A stretch of DNA of 64,000 nucleotides from Anaerolineae bacterium (GCA_022841825.1 JALHQT010000002.1:124001-188000); one strand, 5' to 3'. Positions 40,841-50,372 are shown, counted from the stretch's first letter. The notes: a model not told the origin generated them from the letters alone. Translations and numbers: made by a program.

Positions 40841-42043
40841 CTACCGCCGCTTGCGCAGGAAGGTGGGGATGTCGATGTTGTCCTCGTCGTAGACCCGCCC
40901 GCCGTAATTCTCGTTCGACTGCGGCGCGCGCGGCTGCGGAGCCGGGGGCGGCTGCGGCGCAGGCGGCGGGGTCGTCTCGACTTCCTGCGAGACATACTGC
41001 TGAAGCGGGCGCTGCGGCTGCGAGGGCGGCTGCTGCATCTGCTGGCGCGGAGACATCGGGCGATAGGCGGGTTCCATCTTACGCCCGACGCGGCTCTGTT
41101 CAAAGCCGGTGGCGATGACGGTCACGCGCACTTCGTCGCCCAGGCTCTCGTCGATTTGCGCGCCGAAGATCATGTTGACTTCCGGATGCGCGCTTTCCTT
41201 GATGATCGCCGCCGCCGAGTTGACCTCGAACAGGCTCAGGTCGCCGCCGCCCGTGATGTTGAAGAGGATGCCGCGCGCGCCGTCAATCGTCACGTCGAGC
41301 AGCGCACTGCTGATCGCCGCTTCCGCTGCTTTGGTGGCGCGCTCGTCGCCGCCTGCGCGCCCGACCGCCATCAGTGCCGCGCCGCCCTCGCTCATGATCG
41401 TGCGCACGTCGGCGAAGTCGAGATTGATCAGCGCAGGGACGGTGATGAGTTCGGAAATGCCCTGGATGCCCTGGCGCAGGACATCATCGGCGAGGGAGAA
41501 CGCCTGCTGGAGCGTGGCATTCTTGCTGGCGATTTGCAGCAGGCGGTCGTTGGGGATGACGATCAGGGTATCGACCTGACTCTTGAGCGATTCGATGCCC
41601 AGTTCCGCCGATTGCTGACGCTTGGCACCCTCAAAATTGAACGGCTTGGTGACGACGCCAATCGTCAGCGCGCCCAGTTCCTTGGCGATTTGCGCCACGA
41701 CCGGCGCAGCGCCCGTGCCCGTGCCGCCGCCCATGCCGCTGGCGATGAAGATCATGTCCGCGCCGCGCAGCACTTCGAGGAGTTCGTCGGCGCTTTCTTC
41801 GGCGGCTTTCCGCCCGACTTCCGGGTTGCCGCCCGCGCCCAGCCCGCGCGTCAGCTTATCGCCGATACGCACGCGAGTCTTCGCCTTTGAGAGCATGAGT
41901 GCCTGGTTATCGGTGTTGATGGTGATGAACTCAACGCCGCCAAGCCCCTCGGCGATCATACGATTGACGGCGTTGCCGCCGCCGCCGCCGACTCCCACGA
42001 CTTTGATTTGGGCGAAGCCTTCGCCAACCGGGAGCAGATCCAT
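40841..42043 (-). CDS. ftsZ: Cell division GTPase FtsZ
   Basis: The 400-residue protein has the tubulin-like GTPase signature [12 protein letters not shown] near residue 104, the N-terminal [15 protein letters not shown], the T7 synergy loop [11 protein letters not shown] near 210, a Pro/Gln-rich linker from about 325, and the C-terminal anchor peptide [10 protein letters not shown] that binds FtsA or SepF. It polymerises into the division ring. No other division gene is adjacent, unlike the usual dcw cluster. GGTAAGG lies upstream of ATG 42043. Confidence 0.98.
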   Translation of the reverse strand: MDLLPVGEGFAQIKVVGVGGGGGNAVNRMIAEGLGGVEFITINTDNQALMLSKAKTRVRIGDKLTRGLGAGGNPEVGRKAAEESADELLEVLRGADMIFIASGMGGGTGTGAAPVVAQIAKELGALTIGVVTKPFNFEGAKRQQSAELGIESLKSQVDTLIVIPNDRLLQIASKNATLQQAFSLADDVLRQGIQGISELITVPALINLDFADVRTIMSEGGAALMAVGRAGGDERATKAAEAAISSALLDVTIDGARGILFNITGGGDLSLFEVNSAAAIIKESAHPEVNMIFGAQIDESLGDEVRVTVIATGFEQSRVGRKMEPAYRPMSPRQQMQQPPSQPQRPLQQYVSQEVETTPPPAPQPPPAPQPRAPQSNENYGGRVYDEDNIDIPTFLRKRR

Positions 42044-42104
42044 AAACGCCTTACCTTCCCCTATGTGCGTTAACGCCGTTCGACGTCACGACGGAATATT
42101 GTTC

Positions 42105-42132
42105 ATTGTAACGATTTTCTATTGTTACGCAA
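42105..42132 (-). promoter_or_regulatory. Candidate ftsZ promoter
   Basis: On the leftward strand TTGCGT (42132-42127) and TACAAT (42110-42105) are 16 bp apart, about 60 bp before the ftsZ start. Confidence 0.6.
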
Positions 42133-42223
42133 CCAGCCGAAAGTCACGCAAGGATTGAATTTCGTTAAAATGCAACCCGAAACAAACGATCCGAATTTGC
42201 ATATGCCGCTATACTGGTGAATG

Positions 42224-42320
42224 ATGTGTGCGTGGTGCGCTGCGTGTGGTGCGAAAATATCGTTCGTACACCGCTCAGTACTCGACACTCAGCACTCAGT
42301 ACTCAGTACTCAGCATTCCT
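42224..42320. repeat. GTGCG half-element followed by CTCAGTACTCAGCACTCAG tandem units
   Basis: The first part (42224-42258) is one arm of the GTGCG repeat family. The second (about 42270-42318) is made of tandem 7- to 10-nt units, CAGTACT/CAGCACT/CAGTACT, ending at CAGCATTCCTGC. It lies immediately before the kinase start. Confidence 0.7.
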
Positions 42321-42334
42321 GCAAAGCGAGCAGC

Positions 42335-45124
42335 ATGAGCGTCGATAATCTCGTCGGACAAACACTTGGGCGGTATCAACTCCGCGTCCTTCTGGGCGCA
42401 GGAGGCATGGGCGCGGTCTATCGCGGCTACCAATTCAACCTGAAGCGCGATGTCGCCGTCAAGGTGCTGCCCGGTGCTCTTGCCCGCCAGCCCGGCTACA
42501 TCGAGCGTTTCAACCGCGAAGCGGAAATCGCCGCATCACTCGAACATGCGCACATCGTCCCGGTCTATGACTACGGCACCGAGAACGACATCAGTTATGT
42601 CGTGATGCGCTTGCTGACGGGCGGCTCGCTGGCGGAGCGGCTGGCACTCCACGACACCGGACCTTCGCTGCACGAGGCGAACGACATCGTGCGCCAGCTC
42701 GCGGCGGCGCTCGATTACGCCCACTCGAAAAAGGTCATCCACCGCGACATCAAAGCAAACAACGTCATGTTCGACGACCAGGGCAGCGCTTTCCTGGTCG
42801 ATTTTGGTATCGCCAAGCTGTTGAATGCCACCAGCGCGCTGACGGGCACGGGCGTGGCGATGGGTACGCCTTCCTACATGGCACCGGAGCAGTGGCGCGG
42901 CGAAGACATCGGACCCGCCGCCGATCAGTACTCCTTCGGCATCCTGACGTATGCGATGGTCACGGGCGGGCGGATGCCGTTCGAGGCAGAGACGCCTTAC
43001 GCCCTCATGCATAAGCATCTGACCGAGGAGCCAACGCCGCCGCACATCTTCCGCACCGACCTGCCGAAAGAGGTACAGGTCGTGCTCAGTCGTGCGATGG
43101 CGAAGGACCCCAACGCCCGCTATCCCAACGCCCGCGAATTCGCCCGCGCCTTCGAAATCTCCCTCCAGAACATCGAGCGCAAGGCGACGGGTTTCTTCGT
43201 CACACCGCTGCCGCACAAACCCACGCCCCCGCTGCCTGCCGCATCTGACACGTACGATGGCGCGACAGAGATACAAACACCGCCACCCGCGCGGGTGGGG
43301 GGTGCCACGGCGCGCCCTGCGGGACAGCCGTCAATCCCTTCGCCGCAGGCACCGACCGCCAGCGGCACGGGCACAGCAGCCTCCGTTCCCGCGCCAGGGC
43401 GGGCTTCGCGGTTGCCCATCGTCGCCATCGCCGTCGTCGCGCTGCTGATTGGCGCGGCGTTGATCGGCTGGGCGATCCTGGGCTCAAACAACACCAACAC
43501 GACCATCAACACCTTCGGCAACACAGGCGAGACGGCGACCACCGCCGCGCCCACCACCATCGCGCAGGTGGCGACCACCGCGCCCACCGACGCCCCGCTC
43601 GTGCCGACCGAAACGCCGGTGCCGCCCACCGCGACGCCGATCCCAGATACGCCCACCCCTGTGCCACCCACGAATACCCCGCTGCCACCCACACCCGCCA
43701 CGCCGATTGCCCAGGCGATGCGCGCGCTGCCCGTGCGCCAGGGACCAGGGACAGGCTTCCCCAGCGTCGCGCAAATCCAGGCGGATACGCGCGTCGATAT
43801 CATCGGCATCAGCGAAGATGGCGCATGGTATCAGATACGCCTGGAAGACGGATCGCTCGGTTGGGTATCGGCGTCCGCCGCCTCGGTCGAGACGTTCGGC
43901 AGTGTACGAACCGTCCCGATTGCCGAGCCACCAACCCCCACGCCGACCGCGACGCTCGCGCCTACGGAAACGCCGACCCTGACGAATACGCCGACCCATA
44001 CGCCAACGCTGACGGCGACGGCGACACCGACGCACACGCCAACACCCGAACCGACGGCGACTCACACGCCCACCGCGACCCATACCGCCACGCTTGTCGC
44101 GACGAATACGCCGACGCTCAAGCCGACCGTGACGAACACGCCGACGACCCAACCGCCGACTGCCACGCTGACAGTGACCGCCCCCGCGCTGGTGAGCTGC
44201 CCAGGCAGCCTGCCATCGCGCGTCGGTCCCGGCATGACGGCGCGCGTCGATCCGGCAGACCCGCGCCCGCTGAATGTGCGCTCGCAGCCCGGCATCGGCA
44301 GCGCCCGCTCTGACCAGCTCGCAGCGGGAGCGCTCTTCATCATCCTCGATGGTCCCGTCTGCCAGGATGGGCTGGCGTGGTTCCTGATCCGGTCGGACTC
44401 CGGCAACACGGGCTGGCTTGCCGAAGGGGATACCGCCTACTTCATCGAGCCGATGGGCGGCACCTCGCAGACCAACGCGACGCCGACCCCGCTCCCGCAG
44501 TACACGGGCAGCGTCACCATCCCGGACGACGCCGTGCTGGCACCTGACTGCGCGCTGGCGCTTGAAGACAGCTTCGACGGCGGCGCGACGCAGTACAACT
44601 GGTTCACAGGTGGCGGGCAGCTTTCGCAGGTCTCTATCGCCGATGGAACTTATGTCGTGCGCATTGACCGTCTCGCCGGGCGCGAAGCCGTCTCCTGGGG
44701 CACGCTGCAAGACCTGACGTGGACGAACGTGCGGGCGGAAGCCGTCGTGCGCGCGTCGAGCTTCTCGACCGCTGCCGCGCGCGTTGGCATCTGGCTGCGC
44801 GTCAACAGCCCAACCGACTTCATCGCCTTCATGATCAACAGCCGGGGTTCCTATTACGTCGGTCGCTTCGACCGGACGACCAACACGTATGTCGATCTCG
44901 CGCCCTGGACGCGCAGCCGCGCCATCCGCGTCGGCGATAACGTCGCCAATACGCTGCGTGTGGACAACGTGGGTGAAAGCTTCGACTTCTACATCAATGG
45001 CGAGTATGTGACTTCAGTGACGGATACGACGTTCGCAGACGGGCGCTTCGCGTTCTTCGGCGCGACGACCGATGTCGCCCCCATCGAGTTCTATCTCGAT
45101 TATCTGAGGGTGTGCGAGCTGTAA
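42335..45124 (+). CDS. Receptor-like Ser/Thr protein kinase with SH3 repeats and C-terminal sugar-binding-type domain
   Basis: The 929-residue protein starts at ATG 42335. Residues 13-275 are a Hanks-type kinase: glycine loop GAGGMG (21-26), Lys43, catalytic HRDIKANN (136-143), DFG (156-158) and the activation segment GTPSYMAPEQW. A Pro-rich juxtamembrane part and one membrane helix (about 360-382) follow. Outside the cell are a PT-rich linker, a bacterial SH3 domain (about 461-515), a long Thr-Pro spacer, a second SH3 domain (about 643-705) and a LamG/DUF1080-like jelly roll from 742 (LEDSFDGGATQYNWF). It probably senses cell-wall or glycan ligands and signals by phosphorylation. Confidence 0.93.
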   Translation: MSVDNLVGQTLGRYQLRVLLGAGGMGAVYRGYQFNLKRDVAVKVLPGALARQPGYIERFNREAEIAASLEHAHIVPVYDYGTENDISYVVMRLLTGGSLAERLALHDTGPSLHEANDIVRQLAAALDYAHSKKVIHRDIKANNVMFDDQGSAFLVDFGIAKLLNATSALTGTGVAMGTPSYMAPEQWRGEDIGPAADQYSFGILTYAMVTGGRMPFEAETPYALMHKHLTEEPTPPHIFRTDLPKEVQVVLSRAMAKDPNARYPNAREFARAFEISLQNIERKATGFFVTPLPHKPTPPLPAASDTYDGATEIQTPPPARVGGATARPAGQPSIPSPQAPTASGTGTAASVPAPGRASRLPIVAIAVVALLIGAALIGWAILGSNNTNTTINTFGNTGETATTAAPTTIAQVATTAPTDAPLVPTETPVPPTATPIPDTPTPVPPTNTPLPPTPATPIAQAMRALPVRQGPGTGFPSVAQIQADTRVDIIGISEDGAWYQIRLEDGSLGWVSASAASVETFGSVRTVPIAEPPTPTPTATLAPTETPTLTNTPTHTPTLTATATPTHTPTPEPTATHTPTATHTATLVATNTPTLKPTVTNTPTTQPPTATLTVTAPALVSCPGSLPSRVGPGMTARVDPADPRPLNVRSQPGIGSARSDQLAAGALFIILDGPVCQDGLAWFLIRSDSGNTGWLAEGDTAYFIEPMGGTSQTNATPTPLPQYTGSVTIPDDAVLAPDCALALEDSFDGGATQYNWFTGGGQLSQVSIADGTYVVRIDRLAGREAVSWGTLQDLTWTNVRAEAVVRASSFSTAAARVGIWLRVNSPTDFIAFMINSRGSYYVGRFDRTTNTYVDLAPWTRSRAIRVGDNVANTLRVDNVGESFDFYINGEYVTSVTDTTFADGRFAFFGATTDVAPIEFYLDYLRVCEL

Positions 45125-45145
45125 TTCCCCAGGCATTGAGGGACA

Positions 45146-45206
45146 CACATCACCCTCTTGAGGGCATCCTGTACTTGTACGCCAGGGTGGACAAGAGGGT
45201 GATGTG
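45146..45206. repeat. Perfect 15-bp inverted repeat after the kinase gene
   Basis: CACATCACCCTCTTG (45146-45160) and CAAGAGGGTGATGTG (45192-45206) pair perfectly around a 31-nt loop that contains GTACTTGTAC. No T tract follows; it may be a terminator variant or the remnant of a small palindromic element. Confidence 0.75.
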
Positions 45207-45302
45207 CATGTGTACTTCCGAACGACACAAAGAGGATTTGAGATAAGCGGCGCGTGCCTGTTATAGAATGAACAATAACAAGGCGAAGAAAGGCGCAGCG
45301 CC

Positions 45303-45380
45303 ATGTTTCCAGTGGTCGATCTGAGCAAGTATATCGCCGTCGAGGCTTTTGGAAGCCGCCCGCACATCAATGGGAATTAG
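45303..45380 (+). CDS. Possible 25-residue upstream peptide
   Basis: An open frame MFPVVDLSKYIAVEAFG... ends with TAG at 45378-45380, one base before the likely ATG (45382) of the DUF2971 gene. The close spacing would allow translational coupling. There is no convincing ribosome-binding site and no family match, so it may be chance. Confidence 0.25.
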   Translation: MFPVVDLSKYIAVEAFGSRPHINGN

Positions 45381-45381
45381 A

Positions 45382-46104
45382 ATGCCGTCTACGACACTTG
45401 ACCTCATTCGACAGGTTCCTCCTGATACGAAGATCTGGCGGTACATGGACTATGACAAGTTCGTATCACTGATTAACCGAAGGGCTTTGTTTTTCGCACA
45501 AGCAAAGCGATTGGGCGATCCTTATGAAGGTTCCATGTACCGAAAGCTCAAGGGTCTTCCCGAAAATTCCGATCTTGAAAAGACGCTTAAAACTGCTTAC
45601 TCAGCTATTAATGGGTGGCGTAGCTATGCTGTCGTCAGTTGTTGGCACATGAATCCATTCGAGTCAGTCTCAATGTGGAAACTCTACGCGGGACAGCACC
45701 GAGGTATTGCGATACAGAGCACGGTTGAACGGTTAAGGAACAGCCTCACAGATAATTCCCCATTTATGCGGGTGCTTTCAGGCGCGATAACCTACAGCGA
45801 TGAAGAACCTGATGTCGAGCCTGGAAGCAGCTATGGAGGTACAGAAGTAAGTCTGTTCACGAAACGACCTGAGTACAGCTCAGAGCAGGAATTCAGAGTC
45901 GTCCTGTATGTTCGAGAGTTTCATGGATTAGATTCTGTTGGCGGCTGCTTCGTTGCATCCAGCCTCGAAACTCTAATTGAGTCCATTTACATTGCACCAA
46001 CCCAGGCAAGCTATATTCCAGAACTGATCCAGGAGTTTCTCAGGACTTACGCTCTTGATTTCCCTGTCCACAAATCGCGTCTTGATGGTCACGTTGAGCT
46101 TTAG
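45382..46104 (+). CDS. DUF2971 family protein
   Basis: The 240-residue product matches DUF2971: KIWRYMDYDKFVSLINRRALFFAQAKRLGDPYEGS near the N-terminus, VVSCWHMNPFESVSMWKLYAGQHRGIAIQ in the middle and the FTKRPEYSSEQEFRVVLY block. The family has no assigned activity and is common in phage, plasmid and defence-rich regions. ATG 45382 has GGGA 7 nt upstream; ATG 45370 is the alternative. Base composition is well below the local GC and codon use is unlike the neighbours, which suggests transfer. Confidence 0.85.
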   Translation: MPSTTLDLIRQVPPDTKIWRYMDYDKFVSLINRRALFFAQAKRLGDPYEGSMYRKLKGLPENSDLEKTLKTAYSAINGWRSYAVVSCWHMNPFESVSMWKLYAGQHRGIAIQSTVERLRNSLTDNSPFMRVLSGAITYSDEEPDVEPGSSYGGTEVSLFTKRPEYSSEQEFRVVLYVREFHGLDSVGGCFVASSLETLIESIYIAPTQASYIPELIQEFLRTYALDFPVHKSRLDGHVEL

Positions 46105-46167
46105 AGTATCTCGAATACATACTCCTCGAACCGGAGGACAGGGCTGTTGCAAAGTCGTTGACAGTGT

Positions 46168-46446
46168 CAGCCCTCATCCCCCAGCCCCTTCTCCCGAACG
46201 CGGGGTACCGCTGGGAGAACGGGGGCAAAGTCCCTCTCCCAGGTGTACTCGCCGTTCGGGAGAGGGATTTGAGGCTTGTCCGATAGTCCGGAAGATCCTT
46301 TCACGTCCGCCGACCGTTAAAACGGGTCGGCTACAGGACTCAAGCCCACCGAAGGGGGCTGAGGAAATGCCGAGTCTTCCACAGCGCCTTCAGTGCGCTT
46401 GATCGCTCGTAGCCGATGCGCTTTAGCCGTCGGCGCGGCGGGCGTT
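46168..46446. repeat. CCCTCATCCCC/CTCTCCC blocks and GCCGAC hairpins
   Basis: Blocks CCCTCATCCCCCAGCCCC, CCCTCTCCCAGGTGTACTC and GGGAGAGGGATTTGAGG recall those at 15470 and 54165. They are followed by CCGACC/GGTCGG (about 46308-46330), AGCCCACCGAAGGGGGCT and GCCGA/TCGGC hairpins. No gene is visible in 46105-46602. Confidence 0.75.
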
Positions 46447-46602
46447 GAGTATCGGACAAGCCTATTTAGAATGAGGGCGAAATGTGATGTGCTGACTTTG
46501 CAGTAGCCCTGCCCTGGATGGTGCAGCTTCCCCCGCCTCGGCGTTATACTCCCGCCACTCAACAAAACGATATTCAGGATGCGACGAATCATGGAAGCAA
46601 CG

Positions 46603-47631
46603 ATGAAGGCGGCGATCTACCTCGGACCCGGCGAGGTGGCGGTGCAGGATATTCCCATGCCCGGCGACCCCGGCGCGGGCGAACTGCTGGTGCGCGTCAA
46701 GGTGTGCGGGGTGTGCGGCAGCGACGTGACCGACTGGTACATGACCCCGCGCGCGCCCACCGTCCTCGGTCATGAGCCAGCGGGCGATGTCGTGGCGGTC
46801 GGTGCGGGCGTCACGCAGTTCGCCGTCGGCGACCGCGTCGCCATCCACCACCATGTCCCGTGCATGGTCTGCGACCTGTGCCGCCGAGGCAATTACACCA
46901 ACTGCCCGACCTTCAAGAAGACCCGCCTCTTCCCGGCAGGCATGGCTGAATACGTGCGCATCCCCGCCGAGATCGTCGAGCGTGACATCCTCCGGCTGCC
47001 AGACGACCAGCCTTACGAGGTCGGCTCGCTGGTCGAGCCGGTCGGCTGCGTGGTACGCGCGCTCGACCGCTCGAACATCCAGCGCGGCGACACCGTCATC
47101 GTGGTCGGCGCGGGCTTCAATGGCATCGTGATGGCGCTGCTCGCGCCGTACTGGGGCGCGGAGAAGGTCGCCATCCTCGACCGCCTGCCCGTGCGCATGG
47201 AACGCGCGCAGGGGCTGGGCATCACGACCTTCAATGTCGATGACGAAGGTATCGTCGAGACAGTCAAAGCGTGGTCGGATGGCGGTCGCGGTGGGCACGC
47301 CGTGATGGTCACGCCGTCGGCGCAGCCCGCCATCGACCTGGGGCTGGAGCTGTGCGCGCCGGGTGCGACGCTCATGCTCTACGCGCCCTGGCAGCCGGAA
47401 AAGCGCTGGCCCCTCAACCTCAACAAGGTGCTGTTCCAGGAGATCACCATCGCGGGCACCTACTCCGCCAGCCCGCACGATACGCGACGCGCGCTCTCGC
47501 TGATGGTCAACGGCATCCTCGACCCCAACGCGCTGATCACGCACCGGCTGCCGCTGGCGCAGGCGAGCGAAGCATGGCACCTGACGAAGGCGGCAGGCGA
47601 CTCGCTCAAGGTTGTGGTGGAGATGGCGTAA
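46603..47631 (+). CDS. Zinc-dependent medium-chain alcohol/sorbitol-type dehydrogenase
   Basis: The 342-residue product from ATG 46603 (GGAAG 5 nt upstream) has the catalytic zinc set Cys in VCGVCGSD and His-Glu in LGHEPAG, the structural zinc cysteines CMVCDLCRRGNYTNC, and the Rossmann motif IVVGAGFNGIV near 174. It is in the threonine/sorbitol dehydrogenase branch of MDR enzymes and oxidises a secondary alcohol or polyol with NAD(P). Starts at 46579 and 46591 are in frame. It appears to be monocistronic. Confidence 0.92.
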   Translation: MKAAIYLGPGEVAVQDIPMPGDPGAGELLVRVKVCGVCGSDVTDWYMTPRAPTVLGHEPAGDVVAVGAGVTQFAVGDRVAIHHHVPCMVCDLCRRGNYTNCPTFKKTRLFPAGMAEYVRIPAEIVERDILRLPDDQPYEVGSLVEPVGCVVRALDRSNIQRGDTVIVVGAGFNGIVMALLAPYWGAEKVAILDRLPVRMERAQGLGITTFNVDDEGIVETVKAWSDGGRGGHAVMVTPSAQPAIDLGLELCAPGATLMLYAPWQPEKRWPLNLNKVLFQEITIAGTYSASPHDTRRALSLMVNGILDPNALITHRLPLAQASEAWHLTKAAGDSLKVVVEMA

Positions 47632-47649
47632 TAAGAGCCAATTCGTAAA

Positions 47650-47722
47650 CCTCACCCCCTCAATCCCCCTCTCCGTATACGGAGAGGGGGAAGCGAGCGC
47701 AGCGAGCAGGGGGTGAGGTTTT
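47650..47722. repeat. CCTCACCCCCTCAATCCCCCTCTCC-type palindromic repeat, copy 2
   Basis: The sequence is almost identical to 29789-29862, including the inner CTCTCCGTATACGGAGAG palindrome and the AAGCGAGCGCAGCGAG segment. It lies between convergent genes. Confidence 0.85.
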
Positions 47723-47750
47723 TCGGATAGAGACTAAGGCAGAGTCCCAG

Positions 47751-48188
47751 TCACAAACGCTGTTCATCCTGCGTGCCGTGACGGTGCGGCGCGGCATATT
47801 CGCGCTCGTAGTCCTGGTCTGCGTAGACACCGCCTCCCCAGTAGGCGATGACGACCCAGAGCGCGCGTGCCAGGCGAAAGAAGAGCAGGTTGAGCGCCAT
47901 GACCGCGCAGATCCATACCCCCAGCAGGATGCCGATTTCGATATCGAGCAGCGCGTCCAGCGCGAAGTAACCGCCATAGATCACCAGCGCCGTCAAGCCG
48001 CTGGTGACGTATGCCGCGCCCAGCGACTCGCCGGGCGCGCGCTCGAAGCGCACCCAACAGTAGGGGCAGGTCGCGCGCATCCGCAGCCCCCGTTGGAACA
48101 GCCGACCATGCCCACAGGCGGGGCAGCGCAGCCGCGCGCCGCGCAGCAGGTCGCGGAGCGCCAGCCGCGCCACATACCATCGCCACAT
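47751..48188 (-). CDS. DUF983 family membrane protein with zinc-ribbon-like cysteines
   Basis: The 145-residue protein has an N-terminal cytoplasmic part with two CxxC pairs (LRCPACGHGRLFQRGLRMRATCPYCWVRFER) that could bind a metal, then two to three membrane helices (AAYVTSGLTALVIYGGYFALDAL, IGILLGVWICAVMALNLLFF). This matches DUF983, whose members in other bacteria often lie near cytochrome oxidase genes; here the cox genes are 20 kb away. Function is unassigned. Confidence 0.85.
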   Translation of the reverse strand: MWRWYVARLALRDLLRGARLRCPACGHGRLFQRGLRMRATCPYCWVRFERAPGESLGAAYVTSGLTALVIYGGYFALDALLDIEIGILLGVWICAVMALNLLFFRLARALWVVIAYWGGGVYADQDYEREYAAPHRHGTQDEQRL

Positions 48189-48411
48189 GAAGACACGTCC
48201 TTACATCCCGCCATCCACGTCTATTGAACAGCAAAGCCGCCGCCATTACCAATCGCGGTTGCGCGCTGCGTGAAATGACCGCCGACTCTGAAGCCCACTC
48301 CGCATGATCAATGTCACCTCCAGGTCGTGACATTCCGCGTGTAACGTTTTGACCGCGACTCCATCCAAAGGGTGTACGGACGAAACAGACAGATGAGAGG
48401 GAGAATACACC

Positions 48412-48609
48412 ATGTTCCGTTTGAATGAAGGCAACACTGACCGTATCATCCGCGTGATCCTCGGCGTCGCCATCGCGGTCGCCGGTTTGTACTTCCAGTC
48501 GTGGCTGGGCTTGATCGCCATCATCCCGCTGGCGACCGCCGCGATTGGCTGGTGCCCGCTGTACGCGATCTTCGGCATCAACACCTGCGGTATCCAGCGG
48601 AAGGCGTAA
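48412..48609 (+). CDS. DUF2892 (YgaP-type transmembrane) protein
   Basis: The 65-residue protein reads NEGNTDRIIRVILGVAIAVAGLYFQSWLGLIAIIPLATAAIGWCPLYAIFGINTC, the stand-alone form of the DUF2892 domain: NxGxxDRxxRxxxG, two helices and the GWCPxYxxxGxxTC signature with paired cysteines. In YgaP the same segment anchors a rhodanese domain. GAGAGGGAG precedes ATG 48412, and a clean terminator follows, so it is a one-gene transcript. Confidence 0.93.
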   Translation: MFRLNEGNTDRIIRVILGVAIAVAGLYFQSWLGLIAIIPLATAAIGWCPLYAIFGINTCGIQRKA

Positions 48610-48629
48610 ACCGCGCCGGGTTCGGGGGA

Positions 48630-48654
48630 AGAGGCGCACCACGCGCCTCTTTTG
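48630..48654 (+). terminator. Rho-independent terminator of the DUF2892 gene
   Basis: The stem AGAGGCGC/GCGCCTCT with loop ACCAC is followed by TTTTG. It starts 21 bp after the stop. Confidence 0.85.
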
Positions 48655-48680
48655 ATTCCGGGGACACGACGTGCCAGTCT

Positions 48681-50372
48681 TCAGCCGGAAACGCGCGCGC
48701 TGATCTCCTGCGCCCCTTCGCGCTCGCGACCGCGCATCGCCAGCGCGGGCAGCAGCGCCAGCCCGCACAATACCGCGCCGACCAACCCCATCTCCGAAAG
48801 CACCTGCACCGTCAGCCGCGAATACTCCATGACCGCCGCGTTGGGGTCGGGCATCGTGCCGCCGAACGCCGCCAGCGCCAGCCCGATCAGCCGCTGTGAG
48901 GCGAACGCCGTCAGGAGCGCGATGCCGAGTGTCATGCCGATCAGCCGCGTGATGATGACGATGGCGGATGCCGCGCCCAGCTTGCCTTCGTCGGCGCTGT
49001 TGATGACCGCTGCGCTGATCGGCGAAAACGTCAGCCCCAAGCCGACGCCGACCAACGCCATCTGTGCCGCGACCACCGCATCGCTCACTTCGAGCGTCCA
49101 CGTCAGCCAGACGAGCGCGAAGCCGACGAGCGCCAGCCCAAAGCCGATCAGCGCCGCCCGCCCATAGCCGACGCGCTCGCTCAACCAGCCGCCCGGCACG
49201 GCGGCGAGCGCCATCGGCACCGTCAGCGCCGAGAGCAGGATGCCGACTTGCAGCGCCGCTTCGTCCAGCCGGGTGATGTCTTCGGCGCGGATGTTGACCA
49301 GGATCGGCACGCTGACCAGCCCGATCATCAGGCAGAAGCCGACGAACAGGTTCGCCAGAGTGCCGGAGGCATAGTTGCGCCGCCTGAAGTCGCGCAGGTC
49401 AAACAGCGGGTCGCGCGTCCGCAGTTCATGCCAGATGAAGCCCGCCACCATGACAACCGCTAGCGCCAGCAAGGGCAGCGCGTAGGGGGGCAGCCCACCC
49501 AGGTCGTCGAAGCTGCTGGTCGTCGCGCTGACTTCGATGTTCGCGCCCAAGCCGAGCACGAGGCAGATCAGCGCGCCGGAAATGAGCAGCGCGCCCGCCC
49601 AGTCGAAGCGCGAACCCGTGCGTTTCTCCTGCGGCACATCGCGCAGCGCATAGAGGATGCCGATCAGCGCGAAGACGGCGAACGGCAGGTTGATCCAGAA
49701 GAGCGCCCGCCAATCCGGCGCGCCCCAGTTCAACCCAATGGAGCGGAAGAAGGCGACGAAGCCCTCGGCGTTATCGGCGAACAGCTTGACCATGATGCCG
49801 CCGTAGAGATGCCCCAGCACCCAGCCAAGCGTGTCGATTGCGCCGACGAAGCCGAGCGGCTGCGCGCGCCGCTCACGCGGGAAGAGATCGCCGACCAGCG
49901 CCAGCGAGACCGGCACGATCGCGCCTGCGCCGAGCGCCTGGATGATGCGCCCGATGATGATGGTCAGCAGGGCGATCTCGCCGCCTTCCGGGCGCTCGCC
50001 CGTGAGGCGGAAGGCGAGGTTGTACAGCCAGCCCGCGATGCCCTCGCGCCCCTGGGGATCGACCTCAGCGACGACGAACGAGCCGACCATGAAGACGATC
50101 AGGCAGATGATGAACGCCCGCCGCCGCCCGATGATGTCGCTGACGCGCCCCATGAAGGTCATGCTGATGGTGTACGCCAGCAGGTAGCCCGTCACGATCC
50201 AGGCGGCATCGTCCAGCACATCCTGGATCGGCAGCTCGAGGCGGACGATGATCTCTGGCAGGAACGCCGAGACGATAGTGAGATCGAGCGAGCCGACGAA
50301 GACCGGGATGGCGACGATGGCGATCACCAGCCAGGGATTGGGCGCGCGCTTGTTTTGGACAGCGTGGGTCAT
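48681..50372 (-). CDS. DHA2-type MFS exporter (14 helices), P55/EmrB-like
   Basis: The 563-residue protein has about 14 hydrophobic helices. Family motifs are FVGSLDLTIVSAFLPEI near residue 25 (motif D1), GRVSDIIGRRRAFI (motif A) and RIIQALGAGAIVPVSLALVGDLFP (motif B/C region). DHA2 exporters drive drugs, lipids or siderophores out with the proton gradient. The start overlaps the stop of the lipoprotein gene as ATGA. That order, LprG-type lipoprotein then DHA2 exporter, is that of the mycobacterial lprG-p55 operon, which moves lipids to the cell surface. Confidence 0.9.
   Translation of the reverse strand: MTHAVQNKRAPNPWLVIAIVAIPVFVGSLDLTIVSAFLPEIIVRLELPIQDVLDDAAWIVTGYLLAYTISMTFMGRVSDIIGRRRAFIICLIVFMVGSFVVAEVDPQGREGIAGWLYNLAFRLTGERPEGGEIALLTIIIGRIIQALGAGAIVPVSLALVGDLFPRERRAQPLGFVGAIDTLGWVLGHLYGGIMVKLFADNAEGFVAFFRSIGLNWGAPDWRALFWINLPFAVFALIGILYALRDVPQEKRTGSRFDWAGALLISGALICLVLGLGANIEVSATTSSFDDLGGLPPYALPLLALAVVMVAGFIWHELRTRDPLFDLRDFRRRNYASGTLANLFVGFCLMIGLVSVPILVNIRAEDITRLDEAALQVGILLSALTVPMALAAVPGGWLSERVGYGRAALIGFGLALVGFALVWLTWTLEVSDAVVAAQMALVGVGLGLTFSPISAAVINSADEGKLGAASAIVIITRLIGMTLGIALLTAFASQRLIGLALAAFGGTMPDPNAAVMEYSRLTVQVLSEMGLVGAVLCGLALLPALAMRGREREGAQEISARVSG

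Noticed and set aside
42270-42318. Regulatory iterons before the kinase gene
   Set aside because: The CAGTACT/CAGCACT units are irregular and resemble a dispersed intergenic repeat; no replication or regulatory gene is near.
43900-44200. Recent tandem-repeat expansion in the kinase gene
   Set aside because: The Thr-Pro repeats are irregular in codons and unit length and are typical of spacer regions in extracellular proteins of this group.
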